A stretch of DNA of 64,000 nucleotides from Fontivita pretiosa (GCF_050410795.1 NZ_CP191258.1:434001-498000); one strand, 5' to 3'; positions 33,295 through 42,880 are shown, counted from the stretch's first letter. Notes: a model not told the origin generated them from the letters alone. Program-made: numbers and translations.

Positions 33295-33792
33295 ATGAGC
33301 ATTCGAGAAGCGATCAATCGCAACCCCAAACGTGTTGCCACCGTTGTGGCCGTGGCGATCGTCGCGTGCATCGGCGTGATGCTTGTGCAGTTGATGGCGA
33401 GCGACCGGCGGCGAGGCAACGAACAGAGCCTGTCACCCAAAGCCTGGTACACGGTGGATGATGGGCGCACCTGGTTCGCGGGACCCGGCAACAAGGTCGT
33501 ACCATTTGAGCATGAGGGCAAACAGGCCTATCGCTGTTACGTCTGGACGTTCGACGGAGGCAAAACCAAGTTCGTGTCTCACTTGGAACGACTCAAGGCT
33601 GCGGTGCGTGTGCATTATGGACCGCAGGCTGAGGTCGAACCATGGAACCTTCCGCCGGGCGCCGAGGAAATCAAGCCGCCATTGTCTGGAGATACCGGCT
33701 GGATTCCCGAGGATTCGCCGCAGGCGGCACAGATCATGATCCCCCGCAGCCCGGATGGCAAGGGGCATCTGGAGGCGGTGGTACCGCGCTGA
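33295..33792 (+). CDS. Single-pass membrane protein of unknown function
   Basis: The 165-residue protein has a basic start, one membrane helix (about 14-35) and an extracytoplasmic part with WYTVDDGRTWFAGPGNKVVP and YRCYVWTFDGGKTKFVSHLE. No family was recognised; similar small membrane proteins beside pseudopilins are common in planctomycetes. The start is only 4 bp after the GntR stop, so it is likely cotranscribed with the regulator. A pseudopilin gene follows after about 100 bp. Confidence 0.7.
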   Translation: MSIREAINRNPKRVATVVAVAIVACIGVMLVQLMASDRRRGNEQSLSPKAWYTVDDGRTWFAGPGNKVVPFEHEGKQAYRCYVWTFDGGKTKFVSHLERLKAAVRVHYGPQAEVEPWNLPPGAEEIKPPLSGDTGWIPEDSPQAAQIMIPRSPDGKGHLEAVVPR

Positions 33793-33893
33793 AACGCGGC
33801 CTTGGGCAATTCGGTTGGGCCGGCGTGGGCATGCGGTTCCGGCCCGCCCTTGAAATCTTGGTGCACGAGAGCATCGGCTCCGGGAGGCGTCCT

Positions 33894-34790
33894 ATGTGTT
33901 GTGGTCGTCGCCGTCATGTTGTGTACCGCCACAGTGATCCGGCGTTCACGCTGGTGGAATTGCTGGTAGTCATTGGAATCATCGCGGTCCTGATCTCGGT
34001 CCTGTTGCCAACACTGAACAAGGCCAGAGCGCAGGCCACGCGCGCACAGTGTCTCAGCAATCAGCGGCAGTTGGCCACGGTGCTGCACATGTATGCCGGC
34101 GATAACAAGGGCGCGCTGCCTCCGCAACTGCTTGGAGTGGACAGCTATCAGACGACTTGGGCGTTTTACGCGGGATGGGACGACTATCCTGGCGAGTACA
34201 CCACTCGCCGCAATTCCGCCGACGGGTTCGTGGGTCTGGGCTATCTCGTCCGCGCCGGCAAGTACATCAAGGACGGAAAAGCCTTTTACTGTCCGGACAT
34301 GTATTTCGGCCCATTTATGTACGACACGTACCGCAATATGTGGGAGCGTATCCGTCGCGGCGAAAAACTGACCCAGGACAGCGATCGGCTTCAGTTCGGA
34401 TATCAGTACAGAGTCGGCGGGCAGGACATGGGTATCTACGTCACCCAGTCTGACATCCAGAAGATGAACAGCATGAAGCTGGGTCGCTTCAGGGGCGTGC
34501 GATCGCTGATCACCGATTTCACCTATTACTACAACCTCAATCTCTTCCCGCACCGCAACCCATACGGTCTGCCGACAGCCTTTAGTGACGGTCACGCGGA
34601 ATTCGTGCTGCTGTCCAAGAAGGATTACGAAGTCTCCGGGCAATTGGCGGCCACCTGGTCCAAGCCCGAAGCGATCATTTACTGGCACTACATCTGGTTC
34701 GCGATCGACCGGAACGACTTCCGCTTCTTCAGCGAAGCCGCCGGCGCCCGCAAGTGGGCCGATATCGAGAAGCGATACGGGCATTACTAA
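33894..34790 (+). CDS. Pseudopilin with prepilin-type N-terminus
   Basis: The 298-residue protein has an 18-residue basic leader and the cleavage site AFTLVELLVVIGIIAVLISV, with Glu at +5 of the mature part. The globular domain contains NQRQLATVLHMYAGDNKGAL and AFSDGHAEFVLLSKKD, close to the H-X9-DG-type end of planctomycete pseudopilins. GGGAGG lies six bases before the ATG. It may form part of a surface or secretion fibre co-expressed with the carbohydrate genes. Confidence 0.88.
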   Translation: MCCGRRRHVVYRHSDPAFTLVELLVVIGIIAVLISVLLPTLNKARAQATRAQCLSNQRQLATVLHMYAGDNKGALPPQLLGVDSYQTTWAFYAGWDDYPGEYTTRRNSADGFVGLGYLVRAGKYIKDGKAFYCPDMYFGPFMYDTYRNMWERIRRGEKLTQDSDRLQFGYQYRVGGQDMGIYVTQSDIQKMNSMKLGRFRGVRSLITDFTYYYNLNLFPHRNPYGLPTAFSDGHAEFVLLSKKDYEVSGQLAATWSKPEAIIYWHYIWFAIDRNDFRFFSEAAGARKWADIEKRYGHY

Positions 34791-34800
34791 CCCGCTGAAT

Positions 34801-34827
34801 ATCACGACGGTGACGCCTCGTCGTGAT
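34801..34827 (+). repeat. Perfect hairpin after the pseudopilin gene
   Basis: ATCACGACG and CGTCGTGAT form a 9-bp stem with a 9-base loop, ten bases after the TAA. No T-run follows; AGGAGG comes immediately after. It may be an mRNA processing or 3'-end stabilising element rather than a terminator. Confidence 0.5.
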
Positions 34828-34986
34828 AGGAGGCACGTCTTCTGGCGATGCCAAGTCGTAAGCGCCGGCAGAAGCATCTGCCTGCGTTCATGTGACAAGT
34901 GACGATCCGCTGCACGAGATGGCTGCTGCGCGCGCGGCTGCCGACGTGCGTGTCTTGGCGTCATTGGCAGAAAGGGAAGGGACTGT

Positions 34987-37026
34987 ATGAGCAACACGCC
35001 TATTGCTGTCGTAGATGTCCTGCGCCGCCCGCTCCTGCTCCTCGTCGCAGTTCTTGTGGGGTGGGAATTCGCCGCTTCGGCTTCGGCGCTGACTACCACG
35101 CGGACGGAAAACTTTAACATCGACCCAGGCTGGTTGCGAGAGGGCGACCCGGACAACAACCCGTCAACTCCGCACCCGAGCAACTATGGATGGCGAGACA
35201 CTGATAATACAGGCAACGCGGTCAATCCTCCGGGCGGTGTCGCTACCGCCAATGGCGAAGCTGGCGGCATCATCGGTGCGGAGGTTCCTTCATCGTATGG
35301 CGACAACATCGGGCTGCTCACTCCAAATGATTACCTGACGGTGAGCGGAGTGTTTACAATTCTGTCGAACAACCAGGAGACTACATTCGGGTGGTACAAC
35401 TCGGACCAGACTCCGCCGCCGCCAGGTGGGTTGCGCCCCAATTTGCTTGGGTTTCGGCAGATCGCGCGCAGCGGCACCGCACCCGTCGGGCATAGCTTCC
35501 AGACGTACATCGTCGGCCCCAACGGCACCACCATCCGCCGCCAAACTGCGTTCGTCGGTGACGATCCACTGGCCGGAGGACCGCCGAATCGCGTCGTGAC
35601 GGGTGGCGTCTACGCGTTCACCTTCACCTGGGATCCCAACGGCGGAACCTTGGGCCTGGGTGCCATGACGTTGTTTATCGACGGTGTCGACTCCAACGAC
35701 AGCACCCCGCAGGATCACACCTTTACCACGGAACTGACCGTGGCCCAGCGGGCCGCGTTGGATACGGCCAATCTCCAGTTCGATCGGTTTGGCATGGCCT
35801 ACTCGGTTTACAAACCAGACGGTGCGGGACCGGAAACCATTTATTACGACGATCTGACCTACAGCGTGCCGGTTGTTCCTTCGCAATGGAATGTGGACAG
35901 TGACGGAAATTGGTCGGAAGTGGGAAACTGGACTGGCGGCGTGCCAAACGGGGTCAGCACCGCGGCGCACTTCGGTACCATCACCACCGCCGCGCGTATC
36001 GTCACCGTCGATGTCCCGCAGACCGTTGGTGGGATTTCGTTTGCCAACACCAACAGCTATACCATTGCGGGCACCAGCACACTCAACTTCGACGTGACCG
36101 TCGGCAACGCCGAGCTGACGGTGCTTTCTGGCAGTCACACCATCTCGGCACCAGTCGTTCTCAACGACAACCTCACGATCAACACCGCCAGTAGCGGGGT
36201 CGCGCTGACCGGGGCGTTGGCGGCCACCGGCAGGACGATCACAAAACTGGGCAACGGAACTGTGCAGTTACAGAATGTGCGGGCGGCCGCGCTCAAAGTG
36301 AACGGCGGCACCGTGAGAGTCAGCCCCAAGGTGATCGCCAACAACCCCAGTGGAACAAGTGTCGTCAATAGCCTCTTACTCACATCAACCGCGCGGCTCG
36401 ACCTGAACAACAACAGCCTGATCGTCAGCGCCGGCGACGCGAGCATCACCAGCGGCATCACAGGGCTGATCAAGACTGCCCTTGAAAACGGCGGAAACTT
36501 CGACTGGCTCGGCCCGGGCATCGGCTCGACGCAGGCCAATGTCCAGAACACCACCGCCGGCAGCTTCCTGTACGGCCTTGGTGTGGTCCTGAATGACCTG
36601 GCTCAGGTGGGAGGCAGTGGGCCGATCTACACCGATTTTGCCGGTGTCAGCGGCCTGGTCGGCACGGAGGTGCTGGTGAAGTTCACTTACTTCGGAGACG
36701 CCGACCTCAGTGGCTCGATCGACGCCACCGACTACTCGCTGATCGACAACGGTTACGTCAACACGTTGAGCGGCTGGATCAACGGGGACTTTGACTACTC
36801 GGGTGTGATCGACGCGACGGACTATGCCCTGATCGACAACGCGTACGTCAATCAGGCCGGTCCGTTGGCGGAAGCGCTCATTGCCGAGCACGCCCGGATG
36901 TTCGGCGGCGAATACCTGGCGGCGCTTCGGGCGATTCAGTCGGGCGTGATTCCCGAACCTGTATCGCCGGGTCTGCTGCTCGGCGGGTCGTTCTTTTCCC
37001 GGCGAGTGTGCAGGCGGCAGAGGTAA
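34987..37026 (+). CDS. Secreted dockerin-like, PEP-CTERM-type protein
   Basis: The 679-residue protein has a signal peptide (cleavage near ASALTTT, residue 36). It then has a LamG/concanavalin-like first part (about 40-300) and an autotransporter-type beta-helix repeat region (about 305-500, with WNVDSDGNWSEVGNWTGGVP). Two dockerin-type calcium loops follow: GDADLSGSIDATDYSLID and GDFDYSGVIDATDYALID. The end IPEPVSPGLLLGG then RRVCRRQR looks like a shortened PEP-CTERM sorting signal. Such proteins are typical planctomycete surface or secreted proteins. GGGAAGGGA lies before the ATG. Confidence 0.82.
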   Translation: MSNTPIAVVDVLRRPLLLLVAVLVGWEFAASASALTTTRTENFNIDPGWLREGDPDNNPSTPHPSNYGWRDTDNTGNAVNPPGGVATANGEAGGIIGAEVPSSYGDNIGLLTPNDYLTVSGVFTILSNNQETTFGWYNSDQTPPPPGGLRPNLLGFRQIARSGTAPVGHSFQTYIVGPNGTTIRRQTAFVGDDPLAGGPPNRVVTGGVYAFTFTWDPNGGTLGLGAMTLFIDGVDSNDSTPQDHTFTTELTVAQRAALDTANLQFDRFGMAYSVYKPDGAGPETIYYDDLTYSVPVVPSQWNVDSDGNWSEVGNWTGGVPNGVSTAAHFGTITTAARIVTVDVPQTVGGISFANTNSYTIAGTSTLNFDVTVGNAELTVLSGSHTISAPVVLNDNLTINTASSGVALTGALAATGRTITKLGNGTVQLQNVRAAALKVNGGTVRVSPKVIANNPSGTSVVNSLLLTSTARLDLNNNSLIVSAGDASITSGITGLIKTALENGGNFDWLGPGIGSTQANVQNTTAGSFLYGLGVVLNDLAQVGGSGPIYTDFAGVSGLVGTEVLVKFTYFGDADLSGSIDATDYSLIDNGYVNTLSGWINGDFDYSGVIDATDYALIDNAYVNQAGPLAEALIAEHARMFGGEYLAALRAIQSGVIPEPVSPGLLLGGSFFSRRVCRRQR

Positions 37027-37184
37027 GGCGTTCCCTTGTCGTTGTGGCGAATGGATGCGCGGACTTGATGACACCTGAGCAGACTCGGGAGACGGTCATC
37101 CGTCGAGCCGGCGGTGTGACCGCCTCCTGCTATTTTTCGGTCGATCCCAGAGATCCAAGACTACCCGGTGATAGGAGCCAGGCC

Positions 37185-38705
37185 ATGAATCTGAGGTTAT
37201 GCTGGCGGCGTTTGTTCACGGTCGCAGTGTGCATGCGCATGCTGGTCTGTGCGGCCGCCGCTGAAACATTCGTCGAAGAGCCAGCCCGGAGGACTCCGGT
37301 CTTGTACGACGTAGATGTGGTGGTGGTTGGTGGCGGACTCTCAGGCGTCGGCGCGGCGCTGGGGGCGGCACGCAACGGCGCCAAGACGCTGGTCATCGAG
37401 CGCAGCGGCTACCTCGGCGGCTGGCTCCGCGGCGTGGGACTTGGCAGCAATCTGGCCATCTCCGCCCCCGGCTGGCGACCAGCGTTGAACGAAGGCGTGT
37501 TGCTCGACATCACCAGGGGCGTGATCGCGGCTGGAATGGAGGGGCATCCAAACCTCGAAGCGGTGCTGGAACGCGGCGACCTTCGCGTCGCCAATCACGA
37601 GATTATCCCGCACGTCTTCCAAGACCTGGTGATCGAATCGGGCGCGCAGATCCTGTACTTCTCGACCTACAGCGATTCGATCGTGAAGGGCAACAAGATC
37701 GACGCAGTGATCGTCGAGACGCCCGTGGGGCGCGGCGCGATTCGGGGAAAGATGTTTATCGACTGCACCGGCCTGGCAACCGTCGCCGCCGAATCCGGCT
37801 CGCCCGTGCGCACGGAAGAGGCCTACATGGGCTTGCAGGCGTGGATCACCGGCGTGGACCGCGCCCGCTTCGAGGAGTACGACAAGTCAATCCCTGATCC
37901 CGAAAAACCTTCGCCCGAAGCGCGGAGCTGGCTGGAAGCGAAGCTTGGGCACCCGATCACGCATTTCAGCCCCGACCGCCCTGACAGCATGAACTTCCCC
38001 TGGGACGACTGGCTGACGCGAAACGCCAATGTGCTGGGGCCGAAGTTTCGCGAGGCGGTGGACCGGGGTGAGATGCCGCTGTTCTACCGCGTCGGCGAGA
38101 AGGGTGTTGTCAGTTGGGTCGAGGGGTTGAAGGTGGACAGCTACGAGATCAGCGGCCCGATCGCGCGCCCGCGTACTTACGTCGTGGGCGTGGATCCGAC
38201 CGATATCCGCGCCGTGTCAGAAGCACATGTGAAGTCCACGCAGTATCTGTTCGCACTGGTGAGATTCCTCAACAAAAACATACCAGGCTTCGAGAAGGCA
38301 CAGATCACGCGGATGTCGGAGATGACACTCAACCGTGCCGGGCGATCCATCGAGAACGAAATGACCCCTCCTACCGGCAGCGACATCTCCAAGCACATCG
38401 AGCACGACGATGCGATCGCGATTCTTCAGCGCGGCAAGGATCGCGGCGCGTATGAGGTTCCCTACCGTGCCATGGTGCCCGAGAAAGTCGACAACCTGCT
38501 GGCCGTTGGGAAAAGTTCGGTTGGCGGGCTGAGATATCGCACGCACATGCTGAGCGTGATCATGGGCCAGGCGGCGGGCACGGCGGCGGCAATCGCGGTG
38601 CGGGACGGAACAACGGCTAGAGATGTCAACATCCGAAAAGTGCAGGCACAGTTGCGAAAAGACGGCGTTGCCATCCCCGACAAGCTGCAAAAGGCGATAG
38701 AATGA
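37185..38705 (+). CDS. Secreted FAD-dependent oxidoreductase
   Basis: The 506-residue protein begins with a signal peptide (LFTVAVCMRMLVCAAAAETF). The Rossmann FAD motif follows (DVDVVVVGGGLSGVGAALGA, about residue 45), then IERSGYLGGWLRG. The C-terminal FAD-binding end is LLAVGKSSVGGLRYRTHMLS. It belongs to the FAD_oxidored group found in planctomycete glycan loci, often labelled xanthan-lyase-like. The substrate is unknown. AGGAG lies seven bases before the ATG. The stop overlaps the uxaA start by four bases (ATGA), so the two are translationally coupled although one is exported and the other is not. Confidence 0.82.
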   Translation: MNLRLCWRRLFTVAVCMRMLVCAAAAETFVEEPARRTPVLYDVDVVVVGGGLSGVGAALGAARNGAKTLVIERSGYLGGWLRGVGLGSNLAISAPGWRPALNEGVLLDITRGVIAAGMEGHPNLEAVLERGDLRVANHEIIPHVFQDLVIESGAQILYFSTYSDSIVKGNKIDAVIVETPVGRGAIRGKMFIDCTGLATVAAESGSPVRTEEAYMGLQAWITGVDRARFEEYDKSIPDPEKPSPEARSWLEAKLGHPITHFSPDRPDSMNFPWDDWLTRNANVLGPKFREAVDRGEMPLFYRVGEKGVVSWVEGLKVDSYEISGPIARPRTYVVGVDPTDIRAVSEAHVKSTQYLFALVRFLNKNIPGFEKAQITRMSEMTLNRAGRSIENEMTPPTGSDISKHIEHDDAIAILQRGKDRGAYEVPYRAMVPEKVDNLLAVGKSSVGGLRYRTHMLSVIMGQAAGTAAAIAVRDGTTARDVNIRKVQAQLRKDGVAIPDKLQKAIE

Positions 38706-39907
38706 GCTCACCCATGACCGCCGCTACCGGCTATCTCCGCCCCGACGGGCAGAAGGGAATCCGCAACGTCGTGGTCGTCGCGTATTTGGTCGAGTGCGCG
38801 CACCACGTGGCGCGGAACATCTCCACGCCGTTTGGGCAGCGGGCACACCTCATCGGCTTCGCGGGATGCTTTCCCAACGCCTACGCGCTGAAGATGATGA
38901 AGCGACTGTGCACGCACTCCAACGTCGGGGCGGTGCTGCTCGTGTCACTTGGATGCGAGGGATTCGACCGACACTCGCTGGCGCGGACCATTCGCGAGTC
39001 CGGCCGGCACGTCGAGACGCTGGTCATTCAGGAAACCGGCGGGACGACGACGACGATCGAGCAGGGCCGAGCGTGGGTCGGGCGGGCGTTGCGACAGATC
39101 GACGATGTGCCGCGCGTGCCCATCGGGATCGAGGACCTGATCATCGGGACGAACTGCGGCGGATCGGATGCCACCAGCATCCTCACCGCCAATCCCGCGA
39201 TCGGGCGCGCCTTCGATCGTCTTGCGGCGCGGGGCGCCAGGCTCATGTTCCACGAGACGCCGGAGCTGATCGGCTGCGAGCAGTTCCTGGCGCGGCGCGC
39301 GACCTCGCCGCAGCTTGCCGAGGCGCTGGTTGCAACGGTGCGCAAGGGGGCGGAGTATCATCGCGTGCTCGGGCACGGCAGCTTCTCGCCCGGCAACGCC
39401 GATGGCGGGTTGACCACGATGGAGGAAAAGTCGCTTGGCGCCTACAGCAAGAGCGGATCCTCGCCGATCGTCGGCATGCTCAAGCCCGGCGACATCCCGA
39501 CCAGGCCGGGGCTGTACCTGATGGACGAAGTTCCCGACGGGCCGGTGCGATGGGGCTTCCCGGGGCTCAGCGACGTCAGCGGCATCAACGAGATGATCGC
39601 CTGCGGGTGCCACATGAACCTTTTCGCCACCGGGCGCGGTTCGGTGGTGGGCTCGGCAATCTCGCCGGTGATCAAGGTGTGCGCCAACCCTGAAACGTAT
39701 CGACGGATGAGCGCCGACATGGACATCAACGCCGGACGGATTCTGGAGAGCGAGGCGACGCTCGATGATGTGGCCGACGAGATCGTCGAAGCGGTGATCG
39801 CGACGGCGTCGGGCCAGCCCACAGTGTCGGAGAAACTGGGACACCAGGAATTCGTGCTGGCGTACAAGTCATTCGAGCCACTGGGGCCGAGCTGCTTTCC
39901 CACATGA
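38702..39907 (+). CDS. UxaA-family hydro-lyase, large subunit
   Basis: The 401-residue protein is the catalytic part of the altronate/galactarate dehydratase-like family: GYLRPDGQKGIRNVVVVAYL, VSLGCEGFDRHSLA, IGTNCGGSDATSILTANPAI, MFHETPELIGCEQF, DVSGINEMIACGCHMNLFAT and SAISPVIKVCANPETYR. Conserved Cys and Glu residues suited to a metal centre are present. The SAF half is a separate gene at 30482-30844, 8 kb away. It probably dehydrates a sugar acid in the cytoplasm. Starts at 38702 (overlapping the previous stop) or 38714 are possible. Confidence 0.85.
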   Translation: MSSPMTAATGYLRPDGQKGIRNVVVVAYLVECAHHVARNISTPFGQRAHLIGFAGCFPNAYALKMMKRLCTHSNVGAVLLVSLGCEGFDRHSLARTIRESGRHVETLVIQETGGTTTTIEQGRAWVGRALRQIDDVPRVPIGIEDLIIGTNCGGSDATSILTANPAIGRAFDRLAARGARLMFHETPELIGCEQFLARRATSPQLAEALVATVRKGAEYHRVLGHGSFSPGNADGGLTTMEEKSLGAYSKSGSSPIVGMLKPGDIPTRPGLYLMDEVPDGPVRWGFPGLSDVSGINEMIACGCHMNLFATGRGSVVGSAISPVIKVCANPETYRRMSADMDINAGRILESEATLDDVADEIVEAVIATASGQPTVSEKLGHQEFVLAYKSFEPLGPSCFPT

Positions 39908-41592
39908 TCAGGAGTGGATTGATGATCGCGATGGCGGGAAGAAGTGTGGTGATCGTCATGATCTGCGCAGCACTGGCCGGCGCCGCGGGGCCGGCAACGA
40001 TGCTGCCGATGGAGCTGGTCGGACCGCACCCGCGGCAGGTGGATCTGAGCAAGTACGCGCGGATGCTGTACGTTTGCGACTCCAGCGGCTCCGACGCCGC
40101 ACCCGCAACCGCAGACAAGCCGCTGAAGACGCTCGGCGCGGCGCTGGCGAGGGCGGGCGATGCCGGGCCGGGACATCGCGTCGCGATCCTCGTCGCCCAG
40201 GGACGATATCAGACCGTCGCGCTCGAGACCCGGCCTGAGGTCGATCTATACGGAAGCTTTGCTCCCGGCGACTGGACCCGGCGCGACGTTTTCGCGCACG
40301 CGTCGGTCCTCGATGCCGCCGGCCAGGGGCCTGCGCTGCTCGCCGCCGACCACTCGCAAGTCGACGGTTTTGTAATCACCGCGGGCCAGCACGACGCCCC
40401 GGGCGGCGCGGTCATCTGCCGGGGCACATCACCAACGCTGGCCAACTGCGTCATCACCGGCAACCGCACGATTCACACGCCGGTCGTTGCCCCCGAAACG
40501 CTGCACATCGCCGGTCATGGCGGCGGCGCGATCGCCATCCTCGATGGCGCATCACCTCAAATCCTCAATAACCTGATCTTCGACAATACAACAGACGTGG
40601 GCGACGGCGGGGCGATCCTCGTGCGAGGCGGATCAAATCCGACGATCTCGGGCAACGCCATCGTCGGCAACGAATCCGGCCTGCGTGATACCACCATGTA
40701 CGACGGCAAGGTCGGGTCGCGCAGCTCCAACGGCGGCGCGATCAGCGTCAGCGACACCTGCGCCCCGGTCATCGCTGACAACGTCATCGCCCTGAACAAG
40801 GTCCACCACACGAGCGATGGCGGCGGGATCTATATAGAGTACGACGCTGCTCCGCTGATCCGCGGCAACTGGCTCGTGGGCAACACGACCTCCGACGACG
40901 GCGGCGCAATCTACATCCGCGGCATGCCCGACGGCTCGCCAACGAAGGGCAAGGCGCCGCTGGTCGAAGGCAACATCTTCGCAGGCAACCGCGTTTACCA
41001 CGAGGGGCGAAAACTCGACGATTTCACCGATGCGATCCTGCTCAGCAAGAACGGCCGGGCGACGATCAGGAACAATCTGTTCACCGGACAGCGCTGCGGG
41101 GTTCGGGCGTACAACTCGTCGGCGAGAATTGTCGAGAATGTTATCGTCCACAACATGGCCGAGGGCGTCTGCATCGATGTGCGCGCGGCAAATGTCCCTC
41201 CATCCATCATCAGCGGCAACATCATCCACGCCAACGGCGGCAGCCCTCAGTGTCTGGTCACGGGCGCGGCAGTTCCTACGCCGACCATCACCGACAACAT
41301 CATCCAGGGCGGGTATCCCGGGCAGGCAAATCGGGATGAGGATCCCGGCCTGAGCGACGATGGCTTCGGTGCCACGATCAAGGACCGATCCTTCGATGCC
41401 GCGCGCTGCATCAGCATCCTGAAGTTGGCCGAGCCAATTGCCACCGACCTGTCCGGGCGGCTGGTGAACGTCGGGAAACAGTGGAGCGTGGTGAGGTACA
41501 ACCGAGGCGACACGATCAGCGTGTGGGGCCGGATCGACGACCCCGACGCAGCATTGCGAGTCGCCGGCACCTTCCGCCCGGTCAGGCGCTGA
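39904..41592 (+). CDS. Secreted right-handed beta-helix protein
   Basis: The 562-residue protein has a signal peptide (VVIVMICAALAGAAGPA) and then repeats of the parallel beta-helix type with G-G-A-I and N-I/V-x-G-N motifs: GGAIAILDGASPQILNNLIF, GGAILVRGGSNPTISGNAIV and GGGIYIEYDAAPLIRGNWLV. This fold is common among pectate lyase-like polysaccharide lyases and surface adhesins. No catalytic site could be assigned. The start overlaps the uxaA stop as ATGA. It ends the coupled trio. Confidence 0.8.
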   Translation: MIRSGLMIAMAGRSVVIVMICAALAGAAGPATMLPMELVGPHPRQVDLSKYARMLYVCDSSGSDAAPATADKPLKTLGAALARAGDAGPGHRVAILVAQGRYQTVALETRPEVDLYGSFAPGDWTRRDVFAHASVLDAAGQGPALLAADHSQVDGFVITAGQHDAPGGAVICRGTSPTLANCVITGNRTIHTPVVAPETLHIAGHGGGAIAILDGASPQILNNLIFDNTTDVGDGGAILVRGGSNPTISGNAIVGNESGLRDTTMYDGKVGSRSSNGGAISVSDTCAPVIADNVIALNKVHHTSDGGGIYIEYDAAPLIRGNWLVGNTTSDDGGAIYIRGMPDGSPTKGKAPLVEGNIFAGNRVYHEGRKLDDFTDAILLSKNGRATIRNNLFTGQRCGVRAYNSSARIVENVIVHNMAEGVCIDVRAANVPPSIISGNIIHANGGSPQCLVTGAAVPTPTITDNIIQGGYPGQANRDEDPGLSDDGFGATIKDRSFDAARCISILKLAEPIATDLSGRLVNVGKQWSVVRYNRGDTISVWGRIDDPDAALRVAGTFRPVRR

Positions 41593-41675
41593 GCCGGCTG
41601 GGCCCGGCCTCGACGGGTCGTGGCTTGGCTGGCGGTGGCTCCGCGGAAGCGGATGAAGCGTCAGTCCAGGATGCG

Positions 41676-42692
41676 CTACGGAAGCAGCAGCACTTTGATC
41701 GCGCGTCGCTCGTCCATCGCGCGGTAGCCCTCGGCCACGCGTTCCAGCGGGAGCTTGAGGTCGAAGACCTTGCCGGGATTGATCGTGCGATTCATGACCA
41801 GTTCGATCAGATGCGGCAGATAGCGTCGCACCGGCGCCGGGCCGCCGTGCAGATGCACGTGCGAGAAGAACAGCTCCTGCCCGTCGAGTTGCACCCCATG
41901 GGGCACGCCGACGAACGAGGTATAGCCGCCCCTGCGCGTGCAGCGGATCGCCTGCATCATCGCCTGCTGTGTGCCGACGCATTCAAGGACCGAGTCAGCG
42001 CCGACGCCGTCGGTCATGTCGATGATGCGATTGACGCCGTCGTCGCCTCGCTCGGTCACGATGTCGGTGGCGCCGAACTCGCGGGCGAGCTGCTGGCGCT
42101 TTTCGTGGCGGCTCATGGCAATGATGCGTTGGGCGCCCATCTGCCTGGCCGAGAGCACGCCCAGCAGCCCCACCGCGCCATCGCCGACGACCACGACGGT
42201 CGATCCCGGCTTCACGTTGGCCGCCTCAGCCGCGAACCAGCCGGTGCCCAGCACGTCCGAGGTCGTCAGCAGGCTGGGGATCAGATCATCGGGCGGCATA
42301 CGCGGCGTCGGCACGAGCGTCCCGTCCGCCAGCGGCACGCGCAGCATCGGCGCCTGCGCCCGCGTGATCCATTCGCGTCGCATGCACGATGACTGGTAGC
42401 CATACCGGCAGTTCGGACAGGTGTTGTCCGAGGTGGCGAACGAGCCGACGACGAACTGCCCCGGCTTCACGCTCCTGACCGCGCTGCCAACTTCCTCGAC
42501 GACGCCGCAGTATTCGTGTCCCATCGGCGTGGGGCCGTCGAGCGGCTGCAACCCGCGATAGGGCCACAGATCCGATCCGCAGATGCACGTCGCGGCGATG
42601 CGGATCAGCGCATCGGTCGGCTGCTCGATCCTCGGCGTCTGAACGTCTTCAAAGCGAATGTCGCGAGGGCCGTAGAGGACGGTTCCTTTCAT
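41676..42692 (-). CDS. Zinc-dependent alcohol dehydrogenase family protein
   Basis: This is a medium-chain dehydrogenase/reductase of 338 residues. It has the catalytic zinc site CICGSDLWPYRG and GHEYCGVVEEVG and the NAD(P) Rossmann motif VVVVGDGAVGLLGVLSARQM. The structural-zinc lobe TCPNCRYGYQSSC has three rather than four Cys. Members of this group oxidise sugar or polyol alcohols or secondary alcohols. GGAG lies seven bases before the ATG. It is convergent with the beta-helix gene and may belong to the same catabolic region. Confidence 0.88.
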   Translation of the reverse strand: MKGTVLYGPRDIRFEDVQTPRIEQPTDALIRIAATCICGSDLWPYRGLQPLDGPTPMGHEYCGVVEEVGSAVRSVKPGQFVVGSFATSDNTCPNCRYGYQSSCMRREWITRAQAPMLRVPLADGTLVPTPRMPPDDLIPSLLTTSDVLGTGWFAAEAANVKPGSTVVVVGDGAVGLLGVLSARQMGAQRIIAMSRHEKRQQLAREFGATDIVTERGDDGVNRIIDMTDGVGADSVLECVGTQQAMMQAIRCTRRGGYTSFVGVPHGVQLDGQELFFSHVHLHGGPAPVRRYLPHLIELVMNRTINPGKVFDLKLPLERVAEGYRAMDERRAIKVLLLP

Positions 42693-42788
42693 GGCTTGTC
42701 TCCTGCTCGTCAATCCACGCTACTTTACGTGGGGAAACCGCCGCGGGGGTACGGGAATTCTCGCGAACAGATCATTTACAGGCCATCG

Positions 42789-42813
42789 CACAGTCGCGCG
42801 ATTGGCGACTGTG
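42789..42813 (+). repeat. Perfect 9-bp inverted repeat upstream of the HNH gene
   Basis: CACAGTCGC-GCGATTG-GCGACTGTG. It follows a TTTACA box (42775-42780) and lies 11 bp before the GTG at 42824 and 68 bp before the ATG at 42881. It is a candidate operator or leader hairpin for the nuclease pair. Confidence 0.5.
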
Positions 42814-42880
42814 GAAAGTTCATGTGCATTGCGCGTTGAAAGTCTGTATTCTCGCTGGAACATTCGCTACGGGGACACGC

